Positions 7,755 to 15,217 of a stretch of DNA of 41,106 bases are shown here, one piece after another. This stretch comes from Acidimicrobiales bacterium (GTDB taxonomy: Bacteria; Actinomycetota; Acidimicrobiia; Acidimicrobiales; DASWMK01). Each line of letters starts with the position of its first letter. The stretch's first letter is position 1. Both the position numbers and the translations under genes were made by a program. The stretch is from the NCBI GenBank assembly GCA_036399815.1, contig DASWMK010000265.1, forward strand, positions 1-41,106, written 5' to 3'. Below the pieces are notes generated by a model. That model worked only from the letters and a program-made list of their open reading frames with translations, was not told the DNA's origin and ran no database searches.

Positions 7755-9334
7755 GTCACGTCCGCCATGAGGATGGGCGGGGCGTGGAAGTGGGTGACGC
7801 TCGGGTCCGGGCCGACCACGTCGGTCGCCATCTCCAGCGCGTCCGCCAGCGTCGACGCCGGCTTGAACCCGAGCCGGCGCACGGCCCGCTGGTTGCCGCC
7901 GACCACGATCACGCCGCCGAGGTGCTGGAGGGCGTGGGCGCCCCAGTACCACATGTAGAACGGGTGGACGCCGTGGTAGGCGTACGAGGTCCGGTACAGG
8001 TGGCGGTACCACTCGTCGGTGGCGAAGGACTCCTCGTACTTGGACTCGATCTCCACCGGGTCGGTCGTCTCGGCCAGCACCTGCTCGAAGAAGTCGATGT
8101 AGCTCGGGTGGTGGACGGGGTGGAACTCCCACGGCGTCGGGTGGCTCATGATCAGCACCCCGCCCTGGCGGACGAGCGGCCGGCCCCGGTACAGGTTGAA
8201 GAAGTAGCCGAGCCCGAGGCACATCACGAGCACCGGGTTCATGATCGAGTGGACGTTGTACGGGCTGATGTAGGGCAGCCCCATCGTCAGCACGTCGGTC
8301 TGGCCCTCGACCGGCACGAGGTGCTGGCGGTGGACGTGCTCGGTCGTCAGGCGGTGGACGGCCTCGATGTCGCCGGCCTGCACGGACGTCATCTGGTGGG
8401 GCGACTCGATCGAGTGGAAGATCGACCGGGCCAGCTTCGGCGGCGTGCGGTCGAGCGCCTTGGAGGAGGCCACGAACGTCGCCCGGTCCCTCGCCGACCA
8501 CTCCCACTCCCGCTTCTGCAGGAAATGGAACGGCTCGGGGAACGTGTTCGTGTTGAGCGTCGTCTCGATCTGGAAGATCCGCACGCCCGCGTCGCGGATG
8601 ACCTTGCCCATGCGCCAGTTGGACGAGTGCAGCTCGCTGCTGTGCTGGTCCATGAACGACCGGCTGTGCTGCATGGTGCGGACGTTGTGGTGGTGGCGCA
8701 GGCTGCGGTAGCTGGCGAGGCCGGTGGCCGTCGACTTGTGGCCCCCGTCCATGGCGACGAGGTTGATGTTGACGTAGACGAGCAGGTCGCTCTCGGCCGC
8801 CCGCCGGTTGATCTCGACCTCCTCGCCCCGGTCGGTGGTGCCGAGGAAGGCGAGGGCCGACGGGTCCTCCGCGTCGTGCTGGGTGAGCAGGCCGTGCGGG
8901 GCGAAGGCGTCGTAGACCCGGTCGCCGAGCGCGTGGCGCAGCTCCGACTCGGTCATCCGCCGGTGCAGGGCGAGCGCGGCGATCAGCACGACGTCGTCCA
9001 CGCCGGCCTCGGCGGCCAGGTCGAGCACGGCCTCGATCACCCGCTGGCGCACGTCCGGCCGGCGCATCTTCGGCAGCGGCAGCGACACGTCGTCGAAGGC
9101 GATCGTGAGGCGCATGCCCGGGCGCAGCAGGGCGGGGAGGGGCTCGCAGTCGAGCGGGTGGAGGAGCGCGTCGCGGATGGCCTGGTCGGGGTCGCGCAGG
9201 GCGTCGAGCGGCTCGGGCGGGTAGACGACCCGCGACCCCACCGGGAGGCGCTCCAGCCGGAAGCCCTCGCCGTGGTGGAACAGGGTCGGCGGGGTCGACC
9301 GGTCGACCTCGAGCACGAAGCCGGGGCGGGGCAT
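7751..9334 (-). CDS. LarA-like nickel-pincer racemase/epimerase family protein (DUF2088)
   Basis: 527 residues. The N-terminal half resembles lactate racemase LarA, which uses a nickel-pincer nucleotide to racemise 2-hydroxy acids. Likely cofactor and catalytic residues are conserved: H124 in ALHRRMT, H153 in QHDAEDP, K200 in GGHKS (the lysine that carries the cofactor in LarA) and a His cluster at 214-216 where LarA has a nickel ligand. The protein is about 100 residues longer than LarA, and the C-terminal half carries many His and aromatic residues. No cofactor genes (larB, larC, larE) are in the window. It overlaps the dehydrogenase upstream by 1 nt and the acyltransferase downstream by 4 nt. 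Family membership is clear; the substrate, perhaps a long-chain 2-hydroxy acid, is inference. Confidence 0.85.
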   Translation of the reverse strand: MPRPGFVLEVDRSTPPTLFHHGEGFRLERLPVGSRVVYPPEPLDALRDPDQAIRDALLHPLDCEPLPALLRPGMRLTIAFDDVSLPLPKMRRPDVRQRVIEAVLDLAAEAGVDDVVLIAALALHRRMTESELRHALGDRVYDAFAPHGLLTQHDAEDPSALAFLGTTDRGEEVEINRRAAESDLLVYVNINLVAMDGGHKSTATGLASYRSLRHHHNVRTMQHSRSFMDQHSSELHSSNWRMGKVIRDAGVRIFQIETTLNTNTFPEPFHFLQKREWEWSARDRATFVASSKALDRTPPKLARSIFHSIESPHQMTSVQAGDIEAVHRLTTEHVHRQHLVPVEGQTDVLTMGLPYISPYNVHSIMNPVLVMCLGLGYFFNLYRGRPLVRQGGVLIMSHPTPWEFHPVHHPSYIDFFEQVLAETTDPVEIESKYEESFATDEWYRHLYRTSYAYHGVHPFYMWYWGAHALQHLGGVIVVGGNQRAVRRLGFKPASTLADALEMATDVVGPDPSVTHFHAPPILMADVT

Positions 9335-10497
9335 CAGCGGTTCCTCTCTCGGCGCAGGTCGAAGGCGATCTTCACGGCGCCCCGGCGGCCGGCCTCCGCG
9401 GCGTGGGCCAGGGCCTCCTCGTAGCGGTCGAGCGGGTAGGTGGCCGACACCAGCCTGCCCAGCCGGGCCGCCCGCACCAGCTCGAAGGCGAGGTCGAACG
9501 TGCGCCGCCCGCCCTGCTCGGTGCCGTAGGCGTACGCGCCCCGCAGCTCGATCTCCCGCTGCCAGAGGGGCGTGAGGTCGACCGACACCTCGCCGGGCAT
9601 GCCGGCCAGCACCACCCGGCCCCGGGGGCGGGTGACGGCCAGCGAGTCGGCCACGCTGCCGGCGCTGCCCACGCAGTCGACGACGGCGTCGGCCCCGCCG
9701 GCCAGGCGGCCGTCGACGACGAGCGTGCCGGTCGCCCGGCGGACGCCCCTCGCCACCTCGCCGGGGGCGACCACCACGTCGGCGCCGAGGTCGAGGGCGA
9801 GCGCCCGCTGCTCGGGGTGCTTGGCCACGGCGAGGAGGGTGGCCGGCGGCCGGAAGCGGCGGAGGGCGGCGACGGCGCAGAGGCCGATCGTCCCCGCGCC
9901 GAGCACGACCACGACGCCGGCGGCCTCGGACACGGCCAGCGCGGCGTGGACGGCGCAGGCGGCCGGCTCCACCATCACCGCGGCCTCGTCGGCCAGGTCG
10001 TCGGGGACGGGGTGGACCTGGCTGCCGTGGGCGACCAGCTCCCGGCCCCAGCCGCCGCCGGTGTCCGCGCAGAACCCGGTCTGGAGGCCGGGCCTCAGGT
10101 GGCCGTGGGCGATGCGCTCGCAGTTGCCGAGCCGGCCGGCGGCGCAGGCCGGGCAGGGCGGGTCGACGCCGCGGGCGGCGCAGCCGAGCACCGGCTCGAT
10201 CACCACCCGGCCGCCGTCCTCCAGGTCGCCGACCACCTCGTGGCCGGGCACGAACGGGAAGCTGACGATGGGCTCGAACCAGCGCGAGCTGACGGCGTCG
10301 ATCGTGGCCAGGTCGCTGCCGCAGATGCCGGCCAGCCGGGGCCGCACCCGCACCCAGCCCGGGCCGGGCAGGTCGGGCGGGTCGACGTCGTCGAGGGACA
10401 GCGGCCCGACCCTCGCGCCCCGGCCCGGCGCCAGGCGGCCGGCGACCCTGGCGGCGGCGAAGCGGGGGAGCGACCGCTCGAAGACCAGCGCCCTCAC
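9334..10497 (-). CDS. Zinc-dependent medium-chain alcohol dehydrogenase
   Basis: 387 residues. An MDR-family NAD(P)-dependent oxidoreductase. It shows the catalytic zinc site (CGSDLAT, then PGHEVVGD), a cysteine-rich lobe (CAARGVDPPCPACAAGRLGNC) matching the structural zinc site, and a Rossmann glycine motif VVLGAGTIGLCAV. The likely substrate is an alcohol or aldehyde made by the reductase encoded just before it. The GTG at 10497 lies 4 nt after the stop of the reductase/HAD gene, and the TGA overlaps the ATG of the LarA-like gene. The N terminus has an unusual 45-residue lead-in before the first zinc motif. Confidence 0.9.
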   Translation of the reverse strand: MRALVFERSLPRFAAARVAGRLAPGRGARVGPLSLDDVDPPDLPGPGWVRVRPRLAGICGSDLATIDAVSSRWFEPIVSFPFVPGHEVVGDLEDGGRVVIEPVLGCAARGVDPPCPACAAGRLGNCERIAHGHLRPGLQTGFCADTGGGWGRELVAHGSQVHPVPDDLADEAAVMVEPAACAVHAALAVSEAAGVVVVLGAGTIGLCAVAALRRFRPPATLLAVAKHPEQRALALDLGADVVVAPGEVARGVRRATGTLVVDGRLAGGADAVVDCVGSAGSVADSLAVTRPRGRVVLAGMPGEVSVDLTPLWQREIELRGAYAYGTEQGGRRTFDLAFELVRAARLGRLVSATYPLDRYEEALAHAAEAGRRGAVKIAFDLRRERNR

Positions 10498-10501
10498 GGC
10501 C

Positions 10502-12832
10502 TCACGGCACCTTCGCCGTGCGCCGGGGCGCGAGCGGCAGGAGCGGCTTCACCCCGCCGGGCGCGGCGGCGAAGTGCTCGACCAGCCAGCCCCGCTTGCG
10601 GGCGATGGTGGCCAGGCGGGTCTCCGGGTTGACGGCCACGGGGAAGCCGACCGCCTCGAGCATGGGCAGGTCGCTGGCGCTGTCCGCGTAGGCCACGCCC
10701 TCGGCCACCGACAGCCCGTGCTCGTCGGCGTAGTCGGCCATGGCCTGGGCCCTGGCCTCGCCGGTCGGCGGGGCGGCGGTGAGCTCGCCGGTGTAGCGGC
10801 CGCCGGTCGCCGTCATCCGGGCGCACACCACGTCGTCGAACAGCGGCCCGAGCGGCTTCACCACCCACTCCAGCGCGCCGGTGATGAGCACCGTCCGGTG
10901 CCCGAGGGCCCGGTGCTCGCGGACCCGGCGGATGGCGGCCGGGAACGACTTGGTCAGCAGCAGCGCGGAGAACAGCTCGGCGGCGTCCTCGTCGAGCTGG
11001 GCGACGGGCGCGCCCTCGTAGCGCCGGTAGAAGTGGCGGAGGAAGTCGCTGCGGTCCCGGCGGTCGAGGGCGAGCAGCGACGGCGCCTCCCACAGCGTGC
11101 GCAGCACGAAGCGGAGCTTGTCGTCCGAGCGGAGCCGGCGGGTGGCCAGCCAGGCGTAGCTCTCGACCACGTTCGAGGCGATCAGCGTGTTCTCGAGGTC
11201 GAAGGCGGCGAAGTGGCGGTCGGGCGACAGCACCTGGGCCCGCAGCCGCTCCTCGCGGTTGGCGCCCGTGCGGGTCGACGGCCCGGTCCGCACCCGGCCG
11301 TGCTCGACCACCGACGGCAGGTGCACGTCCCGCACGTACGGGCCCCACTCGACGACCCGGGGGTCGAAGCAGAAGTCCCGCCGGTCCTCCTGGTCCAGCG
11401 CCTCCCACCGGGCCAGCAGGCGGTCGACCCCGAACACCGCCTCGCACTCGGCGTACGCGCCGTACAGCTCCACGTAGCCCATGGCCCGGTCGATCTGCTC
11501 GCGCCGGTCCTCGATGCGGGCGCTCACGTCGGCCTGCTTCCCCCGCAGCGGCAGGGTGGCGAGGGCCCGCTCGGCCCGCTCCAGCGACGTCCTGGCCCGG
11601 TGCAGCTGGGCCTGCACCCGGCCCCGGCCCGGGAACGACCACTCGGGCACGACGATGGGCTGGCCCTGGCTGTCGTACAGCGGGTGCTCGGTGAACCAGC
11701 CGCTGACCAGGTCGACCAGGCGGCGGTAGCGCAGCGGGTTGACCGAGCCGGACGCCACCTGGACGACGGTCGGCTCGGGCGGGGGCGGCGAGGCGGCGAC
11801 CTCGACGATGGCCGCGGCCACGAGGTCGACGGGGATCACGTCGACCACGCCCTCGGGCACGCCGGGGAAGTCCTTCAGCAGGCCCTTGGCGAACGAGATG
11901 ATCACCGGCTCGGCCATGCGGAAGCCCCTGATCCAGCCGGGCTTCGGCTCGGCGAGGGCCGACTCGATGATCGACGGCCGCACGATCGTCACCGGCAGGT
12001 CGCCCCTCGTCTCCAGCAGGGCGACCTCGCCGAGCGCCTTGGTGTAGGCGTAGGCGTCGGGCCAGCCGAGCGACGCCGCCCTGGCCCGGCCGGCCTCGAC
12101 CAGCCGGTCGCCCACCCAGCGGGCCCGGCGCTGCTCGGTCTTCTCGGCGAGGAGGGGCACGCCCGCCGCGCCCAGCTCCCGGTGGGCCTCCTTGCGGAAG
12201 CGGGCCAGCATCTCGGGGGTGCGGCTCTCGGCCTCGGCGTCGGCCCTGGCCCGGCGGGCGGCGGCCACCTCGGCCCGCCAGTCGACGTCGACCCAGAACG
12301 GGCTCGCCGTCACCGGCTCCTCGGGGGCCGAGCCCCGCCGGTTGCCGGCCACGTAGCAGGTGGAGACGGCGACGAGGTGGGCCCGGGAGCCGAGGTCGTG
12401 GAGGGTGGCGGCCACCCGGGACGGGCCGAGCAGGTTGACCTCGACGGCGGCGTCGAGGGGCGAGTCGAAGGCGACCGAGGCGGCCGAGTGGAGGACGGCG
12501 TCGCAGGCGGCCAACGCCTCCCGGCCGGCGTCGTCGAGGCCGAGGCCGTCGGTGCCCACGTCGCCCTTCACCACGGTGAGCCGGCGGGCCATCTCGGCGT
12601 CGAACCGGTCGCCCAGCTGGCCGCGGAGGCGGTCGAAGGCGTCGTTGCGGAGGACCTCCCGCTTGACCCGCTGGGCCGGCGAGGACCGCCGGCCGCCCCG
12701 CACGAGCAGGACGAGCTCGCAGCCGGGCACCGAGCGCAGCAGCCGCTCGACCAGCGCGGTGCCGAGGAACCCCGTGCCGCCGGTGACGGCCAGGCGCCGG
12801 CCGTCCAGCGCGTCGCGGATCATCGCCCCCAT
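10502..12832 (-). CDS. Fatty acyl-CoA reductase-like SDR fused to a HAD-IB phosphatase domain
   Basis: 776 residues, first gene of the leftward operon. Residues 10-380 are an extended SDR of the fatty acyl-CoA/thioester reductase type: GGTGFLG (18-24) binds NADP, Y261-AYT-K265 is the catalytic YxxxK, and TIVRPSIIES plus PGWIRGF are typical of alcohol-forming reductases. A helical Arg/Glu-rich linker (about 400-530) follows. The C-terminal HAD-IB domain has motif I FDLENTLI (D545), motif II LITGA (T651) and motif IV ADSASDLPML (D717/D721). In motif I the usual second Asp is Glu547. The expected role is reducing an acyl thioester to aldehyde or alcohol and removing a phosphate from a related intermediate. 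The start is the ATG at 12832, or the next at 12823. An operator-like palindrome abuts it. Confidence 0.88.
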   Translation of the reverse strand: MGAMIRDALDGRRLAVTGGTGFLGTALVERLLRSVPGCELVLLVRGGRRSSPAQRVKREVLRNDAFDRLRGQLGDRFDAEMARRLTVVKGDVGTDGLGLDDAGREALAACDAVLHSAASVAFDSPLDAAVEVNLLGPSRVAATLHDLGSRAHLVAVSTCYVAGNRRGSAPEEPVTASPFWVDVDWRAEVAAARRARADAEAESRTPEMLARFRKEAHRELGAAGVPLLAEKTEQRRARWVGDRLVEAGRARAASLGWPDAYAYTKALGEVALLETRGDLPVTIVRPSIIESALAEPKPGWIRGFRMAEPVIISFAKGLLKDFPGVPEGVVDVIPVDLVAAAIVEVAASPPPPEPTVVQVASGSVNPLRYRRLVDLVSGWFTEHPLYDSQGQPIVVPEWSFPGRGRVQAQLHRARTSLERAERALATLPLRGKQADVSARIEDRREQIDRAMGYVELYGAYAECEAVFGVDRLLARWEALDQEDRRDFCFDPRVVEWGPYVRDVHLPSVVEHGRVRTGPSTRTGANREERLRAQVLSPDRHFAAFDLENTLIASNVVESYAWLATRRLRSDDKLRFVLRTLWEAPSLLALDRRDRSDFLRHFYRRYEGAPVAQLDEDAAELFSALLLTKSFPAAIRRVREHRALGHRTVLITGALEWVVKPLGPLFDDVVCARMTATGGRYTGELTAAPPTGEARAQAMADYADEHGLSVAEGVAYADSASDLPMLEAVGFPVAVNPETRLATIARKRGWLVEHFAAAPGGVKPLLPLAPRRTAKVP

Positions 12833-12834
12833 TC

Positions 12835-12850
12835 TCTACCATCTGGTAGA
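12835..12850. promoter_or_regulatory. 16-bp palindrome, probable TetR operator between divergent starts
   Basis: TCTACCATCTGGTAGA has perfect 7-bp arms around a central TC. It lies between the ATG of the reductase/HAD gene (12832, minus) and the original ATG of tetR (12850, plus), overlapping the first base of the latter. A repressor bound here would block both starts. The position beside tetR fits autoregulation plus control of the lipid operon; binding is inferred. Confidence 0.7.
12837..12842 (+). promoter_or_regulatory. -10-like TACCAT of the original tetR promoter
   Basis: TACCAT lies 7 nt before the original tetR ATG at 12850, the spacing seen for other leaderless promoters in this window. 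It sits inside the palindrome. It now drives only the truncated tetR remnant. Confidence 0.45.
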
Positions 12851-12987
12851 TGGGCACGCGAGAACGGGCGCTCGACGCCGCGCTCGTGTCGTTCGCCAGC
12901 CGGGCGCTCGGCGCTGCGCCTGTCTATCGCTTTCGCTTCGGCGGTGGAGGAGGTCCAGGGTCAACGGAAAGCTCCGGGAATACTTGA
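12850..12987 (+). pseudogene. 5' remnant of interrupted tetR
   Basis: The original tetR start: ATG then GTRERALDAALVSFASR, identical to the N-terminal helix of the intact copy at 14566-15210. At 12905 the sequence departs into the insertion and the frame ends in TGA at 12985-12987 after 28 unrelated codons. A 45-residue peptide could still be made from the old promoter but has no complete DNA-binding domain. Confidence 0.85.
12854..12904. repeat. 51-bp direct repeat, left copy
   Basis: Identical over 51 bp to 14615-14665. This copy is joined to the original upstream side of tetR (promoter and ATG). It marks the left end of the 1.7-kb insertion and could be an attachment site or a long target duplication. 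Confidence 0.95.
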
Positions 12988-14489
12988 TCGGACGGAACCC
13001 ACGAGGACGCGCTAGGGAGCTTACTTTTATCGGTTTCTACGAGTGACCGGTAGAACTCTCCATTCGCTGCATAGGTAGTCGCCCTGAGAGCCGCTCGCTG
13101 AGCTGCAGTGACGCTCTCAGAAGGATCAACGTCGGCGACTGCCATATCGGTTAGCTCATCGTAAAGCGCCCATCGCTCCTTGCCATCACGAACCTCGTAG
13201 TAGAGGTGGACTCGGTTAGGATCGCTCCCGGGAGGCGGCGGCTTAGGGTCCGACGCAAGCTCGACGCGTCGACGCCAGCGATGGAAGGTACTTATCCAAT
13301 TTGGCTGCGATTGATCGTTAACGAAGGACTCGAAGCGCTTACTCCAACGACCTCGCCGGCGTAGACCGCTCTCGCCTGCCCACAGGAATGCGGTCCTCGG
13401 GTAGCGGTAGAGCACCGTCGGCGCCGAAAGGCAATCGCCGATATGGCGCTCTAGGCCATTCAGCGCCTGCCAAGCGCGCTCCATGTCCTCGACCGTTGGG
13501 TTATGCCCAGCGTGGACAACCCGGTGACGCAGATTCACAAGCCGTTGAAAATATTCGCCGACTGGGCCCCGTCCGTTCGGGTCCCAGTCCCCCCCGAGTC
13601 GAGGAGGAAACGCGGATAGTACCTTCGCCTGGTGCCCCGTTCTACGACCGAGCAACTTCACCGCATCCAGCGGTGTCGTCCCTTCTTCCCAAGCCAGCTG
13701 CAGAAGAAGGCTATCTAAGAGGACTTCGCCTGTTGTGGCGAGAGTAACCACAGTAAGGCGGGCGCTGCCATCTAACCTCCGCTGGACGATGGCCTCCCGC
13801 CTCAGGTCACTAGCTAGAGCGTACGGGTGGCCGCGTGAGAACTGGTCCAGTGTAAGGCTCACACGCCGAAGCTGGGCATCGGACAACGGGGAAGCATCGA
13901 GGCCGAACAGTTGAGGGGCAGCCGAGCCGGTGACTCGGTGTGAAACCGGTTCGCCGAAATTCGGACGCGAACCATCGAGGTGTATGTGGCCGGGGAAAAC
14001 TGTTATGACTGGAGGAAGGTGAGAACGGGTGATGATTCTCACCGGTAGACGGGACACCTCGCCGACTGCCCGTTGTACTCCCGCAACCGCCTCAAGTGCT
14101 AGATCGAGCGCTATGTCAATAGCGCGTTCATCCTGAGGCACAGCAGTTGGGACGCAAGCTTCTATAATCGTCAGGCCCGCTTTGAGTGACGTCATATCCG
14201 GCGGAGGAAGGCGTTCGCCCCCCGGAGGAGTAGATGGCGACGCCGCTCCTCGGACGCAGGCGGCCGCATACGACGTGACGTCAACAATGTCGCTGACTAG
14301 AACGTTCGCAGTACGTTCGATCTGGTGAACCATTAGCGAACAGTGCAATCCAATCGGTGGGCGCGACTGTAGACGATCCATTTCCTCAGGACTGACGCCC
14401 CACTGTCCCACCCACCCGTGCGGTAGGCCGATGGGGTGTGGAAGAGGCAGGAAAAACCAAAGGCAAGGAACTCCGTCGCTCGCGTTCAC
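12924..14489 (-). CDS. Unknown protein with HEPN-like RxxxxH motif, insertion cargo
   Basis: 521 residues, no family recognised with certainty. The most telling segment is EYFQRLVNLRHRVVHAGHNPT: R321-HRVV-H326 fits the Rx4-6H active-site motif of HEPN domains, many of which are RNases in defence and toxin systems, and the flanking helices (QALNGLERHIGDCL follows) fit a HEPN bundle. The N-terminal 300 residues are mixed alpha/beta with no motif I can name; about 360-520 is charged and ends PPPPPKRKR. No signal peptide or membrane helix. The GTG at 14489 was chosen because GGGGAG lies about 8 nt upstream; the frame stays open to 14618. Codon use is more AT-rich than the neighbours, which fits transfer. 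A nuclease or abortive-infection role is inference from one motif. Confidence 0.75.
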   Translation of the reverse strand: MNASDGVPCLWFFLPLPHPIGLPHGWVGQWGVSPEEMDRLQSRPPIGLHCSLMVHQIERTANVLVSDIVDVTSYAAACVRGAASPSTPPGGERLPPPDMTSLKAGLTIIEACVPTAVPQDERAIDIALDLALEAVAGVQRAVGEVSRLPVRIITRSHLPPVITVFPGHIHLDGSRPNFGEPVSHRVTGSAAPQLFGLDASPLSDAQLRRVSLTLDQFSRGHPYALASDLRREAIVQRRLDGSARLTVVTLATTGEVLLDSLLLQLAWEEGTTPLDAVKLLGRRTGHQAKVLSAFPPRLGGDWDPNGRGPVGEYFQRLVNLRHRVVHAGHNPTVEDMERAWQALNGLERHIGDCLSAPTVLYRYPRTAFLWAGESGLRRRGRWSKRFESFVNDQSQPNWISTFHRWRRRVELASDPKPPPPGSDPNRVHLYYEVRDGKERWALYDELTDMAVADVDPSESVTAAQRAALRATTYAANGEFYRSLVETDKSKLPSASSWVPSDQVFPELSVDPGPPPPPKRKR

Positions 14490-14565
14490 GCTCCGCTCCC
14501 CGGCAGTCCGACGACGGGCTATGGTAAAGTAACCAGCCAGGTCCCGGCTACCTGCTGTGCTCTCG
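14490..14565. promoter_or_regulatory. Divergent intergenic region inside the insertion
   Basis: 76 bp between the HEPN-like gene (minus, from 14489) and the new start of tetR (plus, 14566). It contains TATGGT at 14520-14525 as a possible plus-strand -10. The palindrome found at the original tetR start is absent here, so tetR may have lost autoregulation. Confidence 0.4.
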
Positions 14566-15210
14566 ATGAGAAGCGTCTCCTCCCTGCCGCAGCGAACCGC
14601 ACACGCGCATCTCCGCACGCGAGAACGGGCGCTCGACGCCGCGCTCGTGTCGTTCGCCAGCCGGGGCTACGAGGCGACCTCGCTCGACGCCCTGGCCGCC
14701 GAGCTGGGCGTGCGCAAGCAGACGATCCTCTACTACTTCCCGTCCAAGGAGGCCCTGCTCGGCGCCGTGGTCGACCGGTCGGCCGGGGAGCTGTCGGCTG
14801 CCCTCGAGTCGGCGCTGGCGACGGCCGGCACCGGCTGGGCCAGGGTCGAGGCCGTCGTCCGCTCGGTGTTCCGGCTGGCGGCCCGCCGCCCCGAGCTGCT
14901 CGGCCTGCTGCGGGAGGTCAGCCGCCTCGGCCCGCCGGCCGCCACCCGCCTGGCCGACGCCCTCGAGCCCCTGGTCGACCGGGCCAGGTCGTTCCTCGAG
15001 GCGGAGATGGACGCCGGGACCATGCGCCGCCAGGACGCCCGCCTCCTGCTCCTGTCCGCCTACTCTGCGGTGATCGGCGTCGCCACCGAGGTCGAGGTGC
15101 TCCGCGCCCTGGGCGTCGAGCCGACGTCCCGCTCCCTGGTCCGCCGGCGGTCCGAGCTGCTGGCGTTCCTGCGGTCGGCGCTCGTGGCCGAGCCGGTGCC
15201 GTCGCGGTGA
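14566..15210 (+). CDS. TetR-family regulator, with insertion-supplied N terminus
   Basis: 214 residues. The DNA-binding helix-turn-helix is complete: RERALDAALVSFASRGYEATSLDALAAELGVRKQTILYYFPSKEALL. A ligand-binding helical domain follows. The first 16 residues (MRSVSSLPQRTAHAHL) come from the insertion, after which RTRERAL replaces the original GTRERAL in frame, so the repressor is probably still functional. An alternative GTG start lies at 14557. It probably controls the lipid operon through the palindrome at 12835-12850, now 1.7 kb away. The gene is convergent with the FG-GAP gene, 7 nt apart. Confidence 0.88.
   Translation: MRSVSSLPQRTAHAHLRTRERALDAALVSFASRGYEATSLDALAAELGVRKQTILYYFPSKEALLGAVVDRSAGELSAALESALATAGTGWARVEAVVRSVFRLAARRPELLGLLREVSRLGPPAATRLADALEPLVDRARSFLEAEMDAGTMRRQDARLLLLSAYSAVIGVATEVEVLRALGVEPTSRSLVRRRSELLAFLRSALVAEPVPSR
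14615..14665. repeat. 51-bp direct repeat, right copy
   Basis: Identical to 12854-12904. This copy is joined to the rest of tetR and is read as its codons from RTRERAL to ASRG. It forms the right end of the insertion. Confidence 0.95.
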
Positions 15211-15217
15211 AGGGCAG

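Larger units (their letters stand above)
12905..14614. mobile_element. 1.7-kb single-gene insertion within tetR
   Basis: 1710 bp of less GC-rich sequence between two perfect 51-bp repeats of the tetR 5' end. Removing the interior plus one repeat rebuilds an uninterrupted tetR that reads from ATGGGCACG into GGCTACGAGGCG. The element holds one gene (minus) and a short intergenic region that provides a new start for tetR. No transposase, integrase or clear terminal inverted repeats are visible, so it is non-autonomous or a remnant. Confidence 0.85.

Noticed and set aside
12905-14614. Insertion sequence or transposon
   Set aside because: No transposase, no terminal inverted repeats, and the 51-bp flanking repeats are too long for ordinary target duplications. 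It is kept as an unclassified insertion.
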